From positions 3,082,501-3,146,500 of the forward strand of contig NZ_WHLY01000002.1 in assembly GCF_009296315.1 (NCBI RefSeq): a stretch of 64,000 nt of DNA. The letters are read 5' to 3'. The DNA is from Salmonirosea aquatica. Lineage in GTDB: Bacteria > Bacteroidota > Bacteroidia > Cytophagales > Spirosomataceae. Position numbers and translations under genes: made by a program. Positions 1 to 8,720 of the stretch are shown here, piece after piece; position 1 is the stretch's first letter, and each line of letters begins with the position of its first letter. The notes below the pieces were generated by a model that did no database searches, was not told where the DNA came from, and saw only the letters and a list, made by a program, of their open reading frames with translations.

Positions 1-119
1 CAACATTTTCATAAAAACTCTGGGAATATCTGATTGAGTGGCAAAAGGTAGTAAGCACTTTTTCGTTTTGATGAGGCAATCCGCCATTTTTACTAAAATA
101 TAGTATTGAATAATCCTCT

Positions 120-551
120 ATGAAAAAGATCTTCCCCGTATGGGTACTGATGTTGACCGCGCTAGGTACCCTGGCGCGGCAAAGTACCCCTCCCAATACT
201 CCTACCGAATGTACCGAGGCTTTTTTTGAGGCTTTGTTGGCAAAAGATGCGTCTGCGCTGCGATCGCTGCTTACTGTAGATTATGCGATGGTTAGTTTCG
301 ATGGAAGTCTGGTGGATGGAAATACGCTGGCCGAGGCTGTGGCGAGTGGCTACATCGCTATCGAAAGCGGCAATGTGTCGCGCACGTACGCCCGGCTTTA
401 TGGCGAGGCCGGGATTGTCACGGGTACCTGGAACGCAAGGGGTACCCTGCAGGGCTACAAATTCGACAATCAGATCAGTTTCATGGCGGTCTGCGTGCGG
501 CAGGGCGGCGCCTGGAAGCTGGCGGGTGTGCAGTTTACGCCCACGATGTAA
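120..551 (+). CDS. Secreted NTF2-fold protein (SnoaL/DUF4440-like)
   Basis: A 143-residue protein with an N-terminal signal peptide (basic MKK, hydrophobic core, probable cleavage near residue 20). The rest fits the small cone-shaped NTF2-like fold of the SnoaL/DUF4440 group: an N-terminal helix with TECTEAFFEALLAKDASALR, a central VDYAMVSFDGSLVDG strand-turn, and a C-terminal strand ending in W-K-L-A-G-V-Q-F. Many such proteins are of unknown function, and no catalytic residues can be assigned. The gene stands alone, followed by a toxin-antitoxin operon with its own promoter. The family call comes from recognising the fold pattern; the role is unknown. Confidence 0.75.
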   Translation: MKKIFPVWVLMLTALGTLARQSTPPNTPTECTEAFFEALLAKDASALRSLLTVDYAMVSFDGSLVDGNTLAEAVASGYIAIESGNVSRTYARLYGEAGIVTGTWNARGTLQGYKFDNQISFMAVCVRQGGAWKLAGVQFTPTM

Positions 552-585
552 CGGTTCAGACAGCAACCTTATATCGGTAAAACCC

Positions 586-627
586 TTTCAAATCATACAC
601 ATTGTCTTGTATATTTGTAGAGTATAC
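586..627 (+). promoter_or_regulatory. Bacteroidota promoter and possible operator of the toxin-antitoxin operon
   Basis: TATATTTG at 610-617 matches the Bacteroidota -7 element TAnnTTTG, with a TTTC (586-589) about 20 nt upstream as a weak -33. The arms GTATA (609-613) and TATAC (623-627), separated by 9 nt, form an inverted repeat over the -7 box. That is where a self-repressing antitoxin would bind, but the operator role is inferred. Confidence 0.55.
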
Positions 628-655
628 TTTACAGAGAAATTAAAAATAATCAAAT

Positions 656-949
656 ATGGTCACCGGAATTGTTAACAACTACGAAGAACTGTTGAACAAC
701 ATCGGCCAGATTATCGAGGTATCAGGCTACCGAAACGATTATATTGCCCGCAAAATAGGCATGAGTCCGGCTAATTTTTCAGCCAAAAAAAGCCGTAAGT
801 CGTTCACTTTGGCCGAAATGAAACGTATTGTTGAAGTGATCGATAATGAAGATGTTACCGATTATTTGATGGTTCAGGAAATGAATGCGAGAAAAGACGA
901 CGAGACTATTTCGCATAAAGATTTCTACCAACAAATGGGATGGAAATAA
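656..949 (+). CDS. HTH antitoxin of a type II toxin-antitoxin pair
   Basis: A 97-residue protein with a helix-turn-helix in the middle: Y-I-A-R-K-I-G-M-S-P-A-N-F-S-A-K is the typical recognition-helix pattern of the XRE/HigA class. The acidic C-terminal tail is likely to wrap the toxin. It precedes the toxin gene and overlaps it by 10 nt (the toxin ATG at 940 lies inside its last codons), which indicates translational coupling. It probably neutralises the RelE/ParE-like partner and represses its own promoter, over which an inverted repeat is visible. The antitoxin role rests on this context; the HTH can be read directly. Confidence 0.8.
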   Translation: MVTGIVNNYEELLNNIGQIIEVSGYRNDYIARKIGMSPANFSAKKSRKSFTLAEMKRIVEVIDNEDVTDYLMVQEMNARKDDETISHKDFYQQMGWK

Positions 950-1221
950 TCTATCGTAAGAAATTTCTCAAAGAGGCGAAACGGTTGCCGCCTAAAAGTC
1001 AAGAACAACTCAAGGAAGTTTTTGACAAACTACAACAAGCTGATTCTCTTGAATCGGCTGGAGTCGACTATAAGTATATGGAAGGCCAGCAGAAAGGCCA
1101 GAATTACTATCGGATCAGAATAGGAGGGTGGCGTATAGGTGTGGAGTACCTCAATCCTGATCTGATTGCAGTGACGGTTGCCTCGCGCGGAGATATTTAT
1201 AAGGGTTTCCCACCGAAGTAG
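940..1221 (+). CDS. RelE/ParE-family toxin
   Basis: A 93-residue protein with the small RelE/ParE fold: an N-terminal strand (IIYRKKFLKEAKRL), two helices, then the core YYRIRIGGWRIGVEY and a final strand VTVASRGDIYKGFP. The Y-R-I-R-I-G-x-W-R motif is the hallmark of the superfamily. Members either cleave mRNA on the ribosome (RelE) or poison gyrase (ParE), and the sequence alone does not decide which. It is complete and undamaged, unlike the two other toxin genes in this window. It is coupled to the antitoxin by the 10-nt overlap. Confidence 0.85.
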   Translation: MEIIYRKKFLKEAKRLPPKSQEQLKEVFDKLQQADSLESAGVDYKYMEGQQKGQNYYRIRIGGWRIGVEYLNPDLIAVTVASRGDIYKGFPPK

Positions 1222-1355
1222 ATGGTTTGGCTGACTATGCGTTTGACACGCGCGGCCCCAGTGAGGGACTACTTTTTGCTTAAATGATCCTCCAAATCTT
1301 TATATTCACCCCGCCAATTTCCCTCAACCCTTCACCATTGACCTTTTACCCAAAA

Positions 1356-4300
1356 ATGCCCAAACCCCTCGCCTCCGCTTTATCTTTACTGTTTCTCTTA
1401 ACGGTCGCAGCCTGCTCCTCCTTCAACGAAGTCCATCTCGTGGGCAAGAACTTCACCGACGAAGTGCAGCTTTCGCAGAACCTGGTTTTTACGTTTAATA
1501 AAGATCTGGTGCAGGAAAGCCGCCTGGGGATCTGGGATTCCACGCAGTACGTCAGGTTCTCGCCCGCCGTGCGGGGCAAGTTCAAATGGACGGCCCCGAA
1601 CGAACTGGTTTTTTCGCCCGTAGCGGCACTCGCCCCGGCGACGAACTATAAAGCAGAACTGACGGATGAATTGCTCACTCATGTTGAGAAAGATAAAAAA
1701 TATGACGTAGACGACGAGGACGTCGATTTTCATACTCCCTACCTCCAGCTCATGGATCTCCAAAGCTGGTGGACGCGCTCGACGGAGAGTAGTCGCCCCG
1801 AGGCGCGGCTGCGGCTGACGTTTAATTATCCCGTGGAGCCGCAGGCGGTGGCGGAGCGACTGAAACTAAGTCTGCGCGACAAATCCACGACCTTCCGCGT
1901 GCTACCCTCGTCTGACGGCCGGAACGTGACCGTGGCCCTCACTCAAACAGGTACGGCCGACGACAATCCGATTCCGATGACGGTACAGATTGACAAGGGA
2001 TTAAAGATCCGGGATAACGACTATACAACACCCGAGCCGCTGGAACGCGCCGTGAGCCTACCCTCGCCGCTGCACCTGGAAGTGGCCGACGTGCAGACAG
2101 GCTTCGAGAATAACCAAGCTTTTGTCCGCGTGGTGACCACTCAGGAACTTACTCCCGAAAGCATCAATACAGGCTACGGTCTCGACCCGGCGCTTGCGAC
2201 CAAAACCGAAGCTACCGAAAATGGCTTTACGCTGCGCGGCGATTTTAACGAGACGGATACCTACGTTTTGAAACTGACCACCAATCTGAAAGGTACCCTC
2301 GGGCCATCGTTGGAAGAGGAGGTTTCGCGTGACTTGTTTTTTGGCAAAATGCCCGCCGGGATTTCTTTTACCCATAAAAAAGCGGTGTATCTTACGCCCA
2401 AAGGAGCCAGGAATATCGGCGTACAGATCGTGAACGTGCCTAAGGTACAGGTCAAAATTGCCAAGGTGTATGAGAATAATATCCTGAGCTACGTCCGTAA
2501 TAATCGCTACGAAAATTACGACTATGTAGGCGACGAATGGGCGCAGACGGGTACCTACAATTACAGCGATGATGACCAGAACTTTTACAGTGATGTCGTC
2601 GTCAATAAAATCGTCGATACCGAAAATCTGCCCCACCAGAAGGGGATTTCGGCGCTGAACGTCGCCCTTCCCGATGACAATGGCCGTAAGGGCGTGTATC
2701 TGGTGTCAGTGCATTCCAAAGAAGAAGCCTACCTGGGATCGACGAAACTCGTGGCAATTTCAGACATTGGTTTGGTGGCTAAGGAAGGGCAGGATGAGGT
2801 CTGGGTTTTTGCCAATTCCATCAAAACCACCGAGCCGCTGAAAGGCGTGGAAATCACACTCGTGAGCAGCAACAACCAGTCGGTCTACACCCTCGAAACG
2901 GATGGTGACGGCGTGGCGCACTTCGAGAAGCTGAGCGAGAAAGCCCCCGGCTTCAAGATGGCGATGATCACGGCCCGCACGAAAGAGGATTTCAACTATC
3001 TGTTGTTTGAAGATACCCGCGTCGAAACCTCTCGCTATGAGGTGGAGGGCCACCGCGACAATCCCGCCGGCCTGATGGCGTTCATCTACGGCGAGCGCGA
3101 CATGTACCGCCCCGGCGAAACCCTCCATTTCAATACAGTGCTGCGAACGCAGCGCTGGGAAACACCCAACGAAATTCCCCTCAAAATAAAACTTGTCACG
3201 CCCAACGGTCGCGAGTACCGTACCTGGCGTAAAACCACTAACGCCCAGGGCGCGGTCGAAACGGAAGTGACCGTGGAAGCTTCGGCGCTGACGGGTACCT
3301 ACCAGCTGGAAGTCTACAACGCCAACGACCTGCTGCTGGCGTCGCAGCCCGTGAGCGTGGAGGAATTCATGCCCGATCGCATCAAGGTAACTTTGAGCGG
3401 GGCCAAACCCCAGTACAAAGCCGGCGAAACCGTCGCGCTAACGGCCACCGCCGTGAATCTTTTCGGTCCGCCCGCCGCGGGTCGCAACTACGAAATGGCC
3501 ATTCAGTGGAGTCGGAAAGCATTTTCCGCTCCTGATTTTCCCGCGTTCAGCTTTGACATACCCGCCGAAACCACCTTCGAGCGCGAGCAGCGGCAGGGAG
3601 TCACCGATGCGCAGGGGCAAGCCACCGAGCGCATTCCTATTCCGGCGCAATATAAGGACATCGGCCTGCTGGAAGGCAAAGTGTACGTGACCGTCTTCGA
3701 CGAAAACGGGCGACCCGTCAACCGTCTGCAACGCTTCGACGTACTCACGCAGAACACGCTGTTCGGTATCCGGCTGCCCAGTTACTACGTCAGTACAAAT
3801 GCCCCCATTCCGGTGGAAATCATCGGGGTTAATAGCCAGGGTACCCTACAGAAAAACGTCGCCGCACAGGTGGAGGTTGTCCGTATCGAGTACCAGACGG
3901 TGGTCGAAAAGCAGAACGAACAACTGCGCTACACTTCGCGCAAGCGGGAGAAAATGGTATATTCCAATACCCTCAACTTGGGTAACGGCAAAGGTACCTT
4001 CCGATACGTGCCAACCGTTTCGGGCGAGTACGAAGTGCGGGTGCGGCGTCCGGGGGCCGAACACTATGCGGCCACGAATTTCTACGCCTATGGCTACGGC
4101 TCCACGGAGTATTCGTCTTTCGAGGTGAGTACCGAGGGCCGGGTGTTGATGGAGACCGATAAGGAAAAGTACCAGGTGGGCGACAAGGCCAAAATTTTGT
4201 TCAAAACGCCCTTCGATGGTCGCTTGCTGGTGACCATCGAGCGAAACCACCTACTGGAACATCACGTACTGAACACCGAGAAGAAAGCCGCCGAACTGAC

Positions 4301-6776
4301 GCTCGCGCTCAAAGAGGAGCATTTGCCCAACGTCTACATCACGGCCACGCTTATCCGTCCGCTCGATGCGTCGGACTTGCCGCTGACGGTAGCGCACGGC
4401 TTCGCGCCTATTACCGTCGCCGCGCCTGACCGTACCCTGCCCGTAACGATTACCGCCGCCACCCAGTCACGATCCAAGAAAAAACAGCAGATCCGAGTCA
4501 AAACCGCGGCCAACGCACAGGTGACGGTGTCGGTGGTGGATGAGGGGATTTTACAGATCAAGAATTTCCGCACGCCCGACATCCACGGCTATTTTTACCA
4601 GAAACGTGCCCTCGAAGTCGTCAGCCACGATTTGTATGCCTTTCTTTTTCCTGAACTCACTTTCTCGACCACGTCCAGCGTGGGTGGTGACGGATACGAC
4701 CTCGAACGCCGCATCAATCCGCTTAGCAACGGCCGTACCGAACTCGTCACGTTCTGGAGTGGTATTCTGACCACCAATGGCAGCGGTGAGGCTAATTTCG
4801 ACATCGCGATTCCACAATTTAGCGGCGACCTGCGCGTGATGGCCGTAGCCTATAAGGATGACGCCTTCGGCTCGGCCTCGGCCAACATGAAAGTGGCCGA
4901 CCCGGTAGTGATCAGCACGGGCGCGCCGCGTTTCCTAAGTCCCAACGACGAACTGCTGCTACCCGTAAACGTGAGCAATACCGAGAAAAAAGCCGCTACC
5001 ATGACCATTTCGCTGCAAACCAGCGGCCCGCTGGCGGCCGGCGATAAGTCCGTGCAAAGACTCACCATCCCGGCAGGCCAGGAAGCGCGGGCGCTGTTCA
5101 GCGTGAAAGCGGGTTCGGGTATCGGTCAGGGTAAAATCACGGTGAAAGTAGGCGCCTTTGGTGAAACCTTTGTGCAGGAAACCAACCTGACCGTGCGCCC
5201 GGCCTCACCGTTGCTCAAAACCAGCCAATCGGGTGTTATCGCAGCTGGCCAAACGGGTACCGTCGACCTGAACCACAGCTACCTGCCCGGCACGGCGCGT
5301 GCCCAGGTGACATTCAGCCGCTCGCCGCTGGTGCAGGGCGGTGGCAAGGCTTTGTCCACCCTGCTAGGGTACCCCTACGGTTGCCTGGAACAGACGCTTT
5401 CCAAGGCATTTCCGCAAATCTATTTTGCCGACCTCACCAAAGCCATGGCCGCGCCGGTGTACCTGGTACGTAACGGTGAAAGTGATTTTAACCCCGCCAC
5501 CAACGTGCAGCAGGCTATTCGCAAGACCGAGACCCAGCAACTCTACAACGGCGGCCTGGCGATGTGGCCCGGTGCCTCGCGCGAAGACTGGTGGGTAACG
5601 GCCTACGCGGTGCATTTTCTGGAAGAAGCGCACCGCGCCGGGTTCGAGGTGAACGGGGCAACCATGAGCCGCGCCATTGAGTACCTCACGGCCAAGACAG
5701 GTACCACCGCCACCGAAGAGGTACCCGTCGCCACGGAGGACGGCAGTACCATCAAGGCCGTGAAGGCGCAGCGTGAGAGCCTGTATTCGCTTTACGTGCT
5801 GTCGCTCGTAGGCCAGCCCAACCGCCCGGCCATGAACTACTACAAGCAAAACCCCAATTTACTCACGCCCGACGCCCGCTACCTGCTGGCCGGAGCCTTC
5901 CAGCTCATTGGCGACTCCCGCAGTTTTGCAGCCCTGCTGCCCGCGAGGTACGAGAATGACAACGCGCCTGACACTTTCGGGGGTAGTTACGCCTCACCGC
6001 TCCGTAATCTGGGGCTGGTGCTGAATACCCTATTGGAAACCGCCCCCGACAATAACCAGATTATACCTTTGGCACGTCAGTTGTCCCAAGCCGTGGTGTC
6101 GGCTTCTTACCTCAACACCCAGGAAGCAGGCTTCGCCGTGCTGGCGCTTGGCAAACTTGCCCAGCGTACCTCCGGCTCTACCGTTACGGCTACCGTCGCC
6201 AGTAAGGGCAAGCAACTCGCCACGTTCGACGGCAAGGAACTGAGTCTGGCGAAGGATATTCTGAACCAGAAGTTAACGGTGAAAACCCAGGGCAAAGGCG
6301 ATCTGTACTGGTTTTCGCAGACCGAAGGCCAATCGGCTACGGGCACTTACGTAGAAGAAGACAATGGCCTGCGCGTGCGGCGGCAGTACCTGACCCGGAA
6401 CGGCAGCAGCGCGGGTAGTATCAAACAAAATGACCTGATCGTTGTGAAAGTGAGTGTGGCCAGCACCAGCGGTCTGCCCATCGAAAATGTAGTGGTGACC
6501 GACCTGCTGCCCGCTGCTTTCGAGATCGAAAACCCGCGCCTGACCGAGCCGCGCGATATGCCCTGGATCAAAAACGCCGCCACGCCCGACTACTTCGACA
6601 TCCGAGATGACCGCATCCATTTCTTCACCACCGCCACCGCCCGCGAGCAGACGTTCTACTACCAGGTTCGCGTCATTTCGAAAGGTACTTTCACCGTCGG
6701 TCCCGTTGGGGCGGATGCGATGTACCAGGGCGAGTACCGGAGCTACTCGGGGGGAGGGAAGGTGACGGTGCAGTAG
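1356..6776 (+). CDS. Alpha-2-macroglobulin family lipoprotein
   Basis: A very large protein (about 1806 residues from ATG 1356). I prefer this start to the ATG at 1284 because it puts a lipoprotein signal at the extreme N-terminus, with lipobox V-A-A-C. It follows the bacterial alpha-2-macroglobulin (YfhM-like) plan: repeated beta-sandwich macroglobulin domains, a bait-like middle, then the thioester motif G-C-L-E-Q at about residue 1343, a helical thioester domain rich in W and Y, and a C-terminal domain with V-V-V-T-D-L-L-P. Such proteins are thought to sit in the periplasm and trap attacking proteases through the Cys-Gln thioester. In proteobacteria the gene is often paired with pbpC; none is adjacent here. 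GGTACC sites are frequent in it. Confidence 0.93.
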   Translation: MPKPLASALSLLFLLTVAACSSFNEVHLVGKNFTDEVQLSQNLVFTFNKDLVQESRLGIWDSTQYVRFSPAVRGKFKWTAPNELVFSPVAALAPATNYKAELTDELLTHVEKDKKYDVDDEDVDFHTPYLQLMDLQSWWTRSTESSRPEARLRLTFNYPVEPQAVAERLKLSLRDKSTTFRVLPSSDGRNVTVALTQTGTADDNPIPMTVQIDKGLKIRDNDYTTPEPLERAVSLPSPLHLEVADVQTGFENNQAFVRVVTTQELTPESINTGYGLDPALATKTEATENGFTLRGDFNETDTYVLKLTTNLKGTLGPSLEEEVSRDLFFGKMPAGISFTHKKAVYLTPKGARNIGVQIVNVPKVQVKIAKVYENNILSYVRNNRYENYDYVGDEWAQTGTYNYSDDDQNFYSDVVVNKIVDTENLPHQKGISALNVALPDDNGRKGVYLVSVHSKEEAYLGSTKLVAISDIGLVAKEGQDEVWVFANSIKTTEPLKGVEITLVSSNNQSVYTLETDGDGVAHFEKLSEKAPGFKMAMITARTKEDFNYLLFEDTRVETSRYEVEGHRDNPAGLMAFIYGERDMYRPGETLHFNTVLRTQRWETPNEIPLKIKLVTPNGREYRTWRKTTNAQGAVETEVTVEASALTGTYQLEVYNANDLLLASQPVSVEEFMPDRIKVTLSGAKPQYKAGETVALTATAVNLFGPPAAGRNYEMAIQWSRKAFSAPDFPAFSFDIPAETTFEREQRQGVTDAQGQATERIPIPAQYKDIGLLEGKVYVTVFDENGRPVNRLQRFDVLTQNTLFGIRLPSYYVSTNAPIPVEIIGVNSQGTLQKNVAAQVEVVRIEYQTVVEKQNEQLRYTSRKREKMVYSNTLNLGNGKGTFRYVPTVSGEYEVRVRRPGAEHYAATNFYAYGYGSTEYSSFEVSTEGRVLMETDKEKYQVGDKAKILFKTPFDGRLLVTIERNHLLEHHVLNTEKKAAELTLALKEEHLPNVYITATLIRPLDASDLPLTVAHGFAPITVAAPDRTLPVTITAATQSRSKKKQQIRVKTAANAQVTVSVVDEGILQIKNFRTPDIHGYFYQKRALEVVSHDLYAFLFPELTFSTTSSVGGDGYDLERRINPLSNGRTELVTFWSGILTTNGSGEANFDIAIPQFSGDLRVMAVAYKDDAFGSASANMKVADPVVISTGAPRFLSPNDELLLPVNVSNTEKKAATMTISLQTSGPLAAGDKSVQRLTIPAGQEARALFSVKAGSGIGQGKITVKVGAFGETFVQETNLTVRPASPLLKTSQSGVIAAGQTGTVDLNHSYLPGTARAQVTFSRSPLVQGGGKALSTLLGYPYGCLEQTLSKAFPQIYFADLTKAMAAPVYLVRNGESDFNPATNVQQAIRKTETQQLYNGGLAMWPGASREDWWVTAYAVHFLEEAHRAGFEVNGATMSRAIEYLTAKTGTTATEEVPVATEDGSTIKAVKAQRESLYSLYVLSLVGQPNRPAMNYYKQNPNLLTPDARYLLAGAFQLIGDSRSFAALLPARYENDNAPDTFGGSYASPLRNLGLVLNTLLETAPDNNQIIPLARQLSQAVVSASYLNTQEAGFAVLALGKLAQRTSGSTVTATVASKGKQLATFDGKELSLAKDILNQKLTVKTQGKGDLYWFSQTEGQSATGTYVEEDNGLRVRRQYLTRNGSSAGSIKQNDLIVVKVSVASTSGLPIENVVVTDLLPAAFEIENPRLTEPRDMPWIKNAATPDYFDIRDDRIHFFTTATAREQTFYYQVRVISKGTFTVGPVGADAMYQGEYRSYSGGGKVTVQ

Positions 6777-6896
6777 GTTGGCTCAGCACGTCTCAGTGCG
6801 AAGGAATAATTTGGTATATTTGGTCACAGCAATTGACCAGCAACCAATTGAAAGTTCAGGACGTTTGAGTGATACGTCAACTAAAATGTGAATTCC

Positions 6897-7052
6897 ATGA
6901 TTAAGGAACCTAAAAAAACTACCAGGAAGCCAGCGAATAAACCAGCGGCTACGATCAGAAAGCCAGACCCTAAGAAGAAAATCGAACTAGGTACGGGTCG
7001 GCACCTTGGGTATGTATCCGACACGTTGTTTATTGAAGATATAGAAAGATGA
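6897..7052 (+). CDS. Small basic protein, probable antitoxin of the broken VapC toxin
   Basis: A 51-residue ORF starting at ATG 6897 and ending at TGA 7050-7052. The N-terminal half is very basic (K-E-P-K-K-T-T-R-K-P and K-P-D-P-K-K-K) and the C-terminal half is a short amphipathic segment ending F-I-E-D-I-E-R, reminiscent of the toxin-binding tail of antitoxins paired with LLDTH-type PIN toxins. It overlaps the start of the PIN toxin gene by 4 nt (ATGA), the usual antitoxin-toxin arrangement. Family assignment is by context only. Confidence 0.55.
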   Translation: MIKEPKKTTRKPANKPAATIRKPDPKKKIELGTGRHLGYVSDTLFIEDIER

Positions 7053-7460
7053 AAAGCTATCTTTTGGATACGCACATCTTCATATGGGCTTACATGAAAT
7101 CTGAGAAAATAGGAAAATCGATCACTCGAATTCTTGAAAACCCAAATACGATAAAGTACTTAAGTGCGATTTCGCTTAATAGAAATAGCGCAACTGTATG
7201 AGACAAAGCCCAAGGATTTCAATTTAAATATTCCTTTATCTACTTTCCTATATCAAGGTCTAACCGAATTAGAGGTACAGATCTTGATTATTACGCCTGA
7301 ACACGCTCAGCGTTACTACGAAATTCAACCGGTTGAAAATCACAAAGACCCGTTCGATCGAACCATCATTGCCCAAGCTGCCAGCACGGGCTTTACGGTT
7401 TTGTCAGATGATAGCAAGTTTCCGCTGTATCCCATTACGGTCATTTCCAACTACGACTGA
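7049..7460 (+). pseudogene. VapC-like PIN-domain toxin, frameshifted
   Basis: The first frame from ATG 7049 reads M-K-S-Y-L-L-D-T-H-I-F-I-W-A, the unmistakable start of a PIN-domain toxin, but hits TGA at 7199-7201 after 50 residues. The following frame (open from about 7164) continues the same protein: I-E-I-A-Q-L-Y-E, then H-K-D-P-F-D-R-T-I-I-A-Q-A and a C-terminal VLSDDSKFPLYPI. Joining them needs removal of one base in the run c-t-t-a-a-t-a near 7176-7182, inside the conserved S-L-x-E-I-A motif that holds a catalytic acid. All expected acidic residues (D in LLDTH, E in EIA, two D in DPFD) are present across the two frames, so the break looks recent. It could also be an assembly error. Confidence 0.8.
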
Positions 7461-7541
7461 GCAAAGAGAATCTGGAAAGATAAAAGCTAGCCGAGCGGCG
7501 GCAAAGAAATAGCCCTTTTCCTCCCCAATTCTCCTACTTAC

Positions 7542-8720
7542 ATGACCCAAACCAAACGAATTTTATCCATCGACATCATGAGAGGGCTGACCCTCTTTTT
7601 GATGCTGTTCGTCAATGATTTGTATATTCCCGGCGTCCCCCAATGGCTGGGACATGTGGCACAAGGCGTAGACGGCATGGGTTTAGCCGACTGGGTGTTT
7701 CCCGGTTTCCTGTTTATGATGGGGGTATCCATTCCGCTGGCTTTCAAGGCACGGGAAAAGAAAAACGAAACTACCCTACAGTTGCTTGCTCACATTGTCA
7801 TCAGAACGGTGAGCCTGTTGATTATCGGCGTTTTTATGGTCAACGCCTCCGAAAACTTCAACGCCGAACTCACCGGAATCAACAAAACGGTCTGGATCGT
7901 CTCCGGCTACGTGGCGGTCTTTCTGATCTGGAACAACTACCCCGAAGGCAGCAAACTCCGTTACTTGAAGTACGTGGGCATCGCGCTGCTCATTTTTCTG
8001 GCGGTCGTATTCCGGGGCGGCACCGCCGAAAATCCGACCTTCATCCGGACAAGTTGGTGGGGCATCTTAGGCCTGATCGGTTGGGGGTACTTTGCGGCAG
8101 CCATCACGTATCTGTGCTTCAAAGATAATCTTACGGCTACGGTACTGGTACTGACAACCTTCCTAGGGTTGAATATAGCTTCTGGCTTAGGTCTAACCGA
8201 TTTTTTGAATCCGTTGAAGCCAATAGTTGGCGTGATTCTGGACGGAAACATTCCTTTGATTGTGATCTCCGGCCTAGTCGTGGGGATTCTGTTGAAGAAA
8301 TTTCAACACACTCCATCGACCCTGCTGAAGTACCTCCTGGGGATGGCCGTGATCAGTTTTGTATTGGCGGCCGTGCTGCATCGGTGGTTTATCATTTCCA
8401 AGATTGGGGGTACTTCTACTTGGGCCATGCTTTGTACCGGCATAAGTCTGCTGCTTTTCGCCCTGCTTTTTTATGTGATTGACGTAAAAAATAAGGTGGG
8501 TCTGCTGTCAGTTTTCAAACCGGCGGGTCAAAACTCACTGGGTACCTATCTGGCGCCCGATATAATCTACTACCTGCTTTGGGCTTTACCCTTTCAGGTG
8601 TTACTTTACAAACAGGATGACTCGCCCTGGCTGGCGGTCCTCGGTTCGGTCGTGTGGGCGTTTAGTATGATTGCCTTTGCCGCCTTACTAGCCAAAATAA
8701 ACATTCGCTTAAAATTATGA
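7542..8720 (+). CDS. DUF5009 / NagX-like polytopic membrane acyltransferase
   Basis: A 392-residue integral membrane protein with about ten hydrophobic segments. The start, R-I-L-S-I-D-I-M-R-G-L-T-L-F-L-M-L, and the later D-W-V-F-P-G-F-L-F-M-M-G are signatures of the COG4299/DUF5009 family, related to eukaryotic heparan-alpha-glucosaminide N-acetyltransferase. In Bacteroidota these often sit beside amino-sugar or glycan genes. Its stop overlaps the start of the GH20-like gene by 4 nt (ATGA at 8717-8720), so the two are probably one operon for amino-sugar handling. The exact reaction is not known from sequence. Confidence 0.85.
   Translation: MTQTKRILSIDIMRGLTLFLMLFVNDLYIPGVPQWLGHVAQGVDGMGLADWVFPGFLFMMGVSIPLAFKAREKKNETTLQLLAHIVIRTVSLLIIGVFMVNASENFNAELTGINKTVWIVSGYVAVFLIWNNYPEGSKLRYLKYVGIALLIFLAVVFRGGTAENPTFIRTSWWGILGLIGWGYFAAAITYLCFKDNLTATVLVLTTFLGLNIASGLGLTDFLNPLKPIVGVILDGNIPLIVISGLVVGILLKKFQHTPSTLLKYLLGMAVISFVLAAVLHRWFIISKIGGTSTWAMLCTGISLLLFALLFYVIDVKNKVGLLSVFKPAGQNSLGTYLAPDIIYYLLWALPFQVLLYKQDDSPWLAVLGSVVWAFSMIAFAALLAKINIRLKL

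Noticed and set aside
2058-2636. 192-codon open frame on the minus strand inside the alpha-2-macroglobulin gene
   Set aside because: It is antisense to a clear coding frame, has no family motifs, and several similar shadows occur along the same gene.
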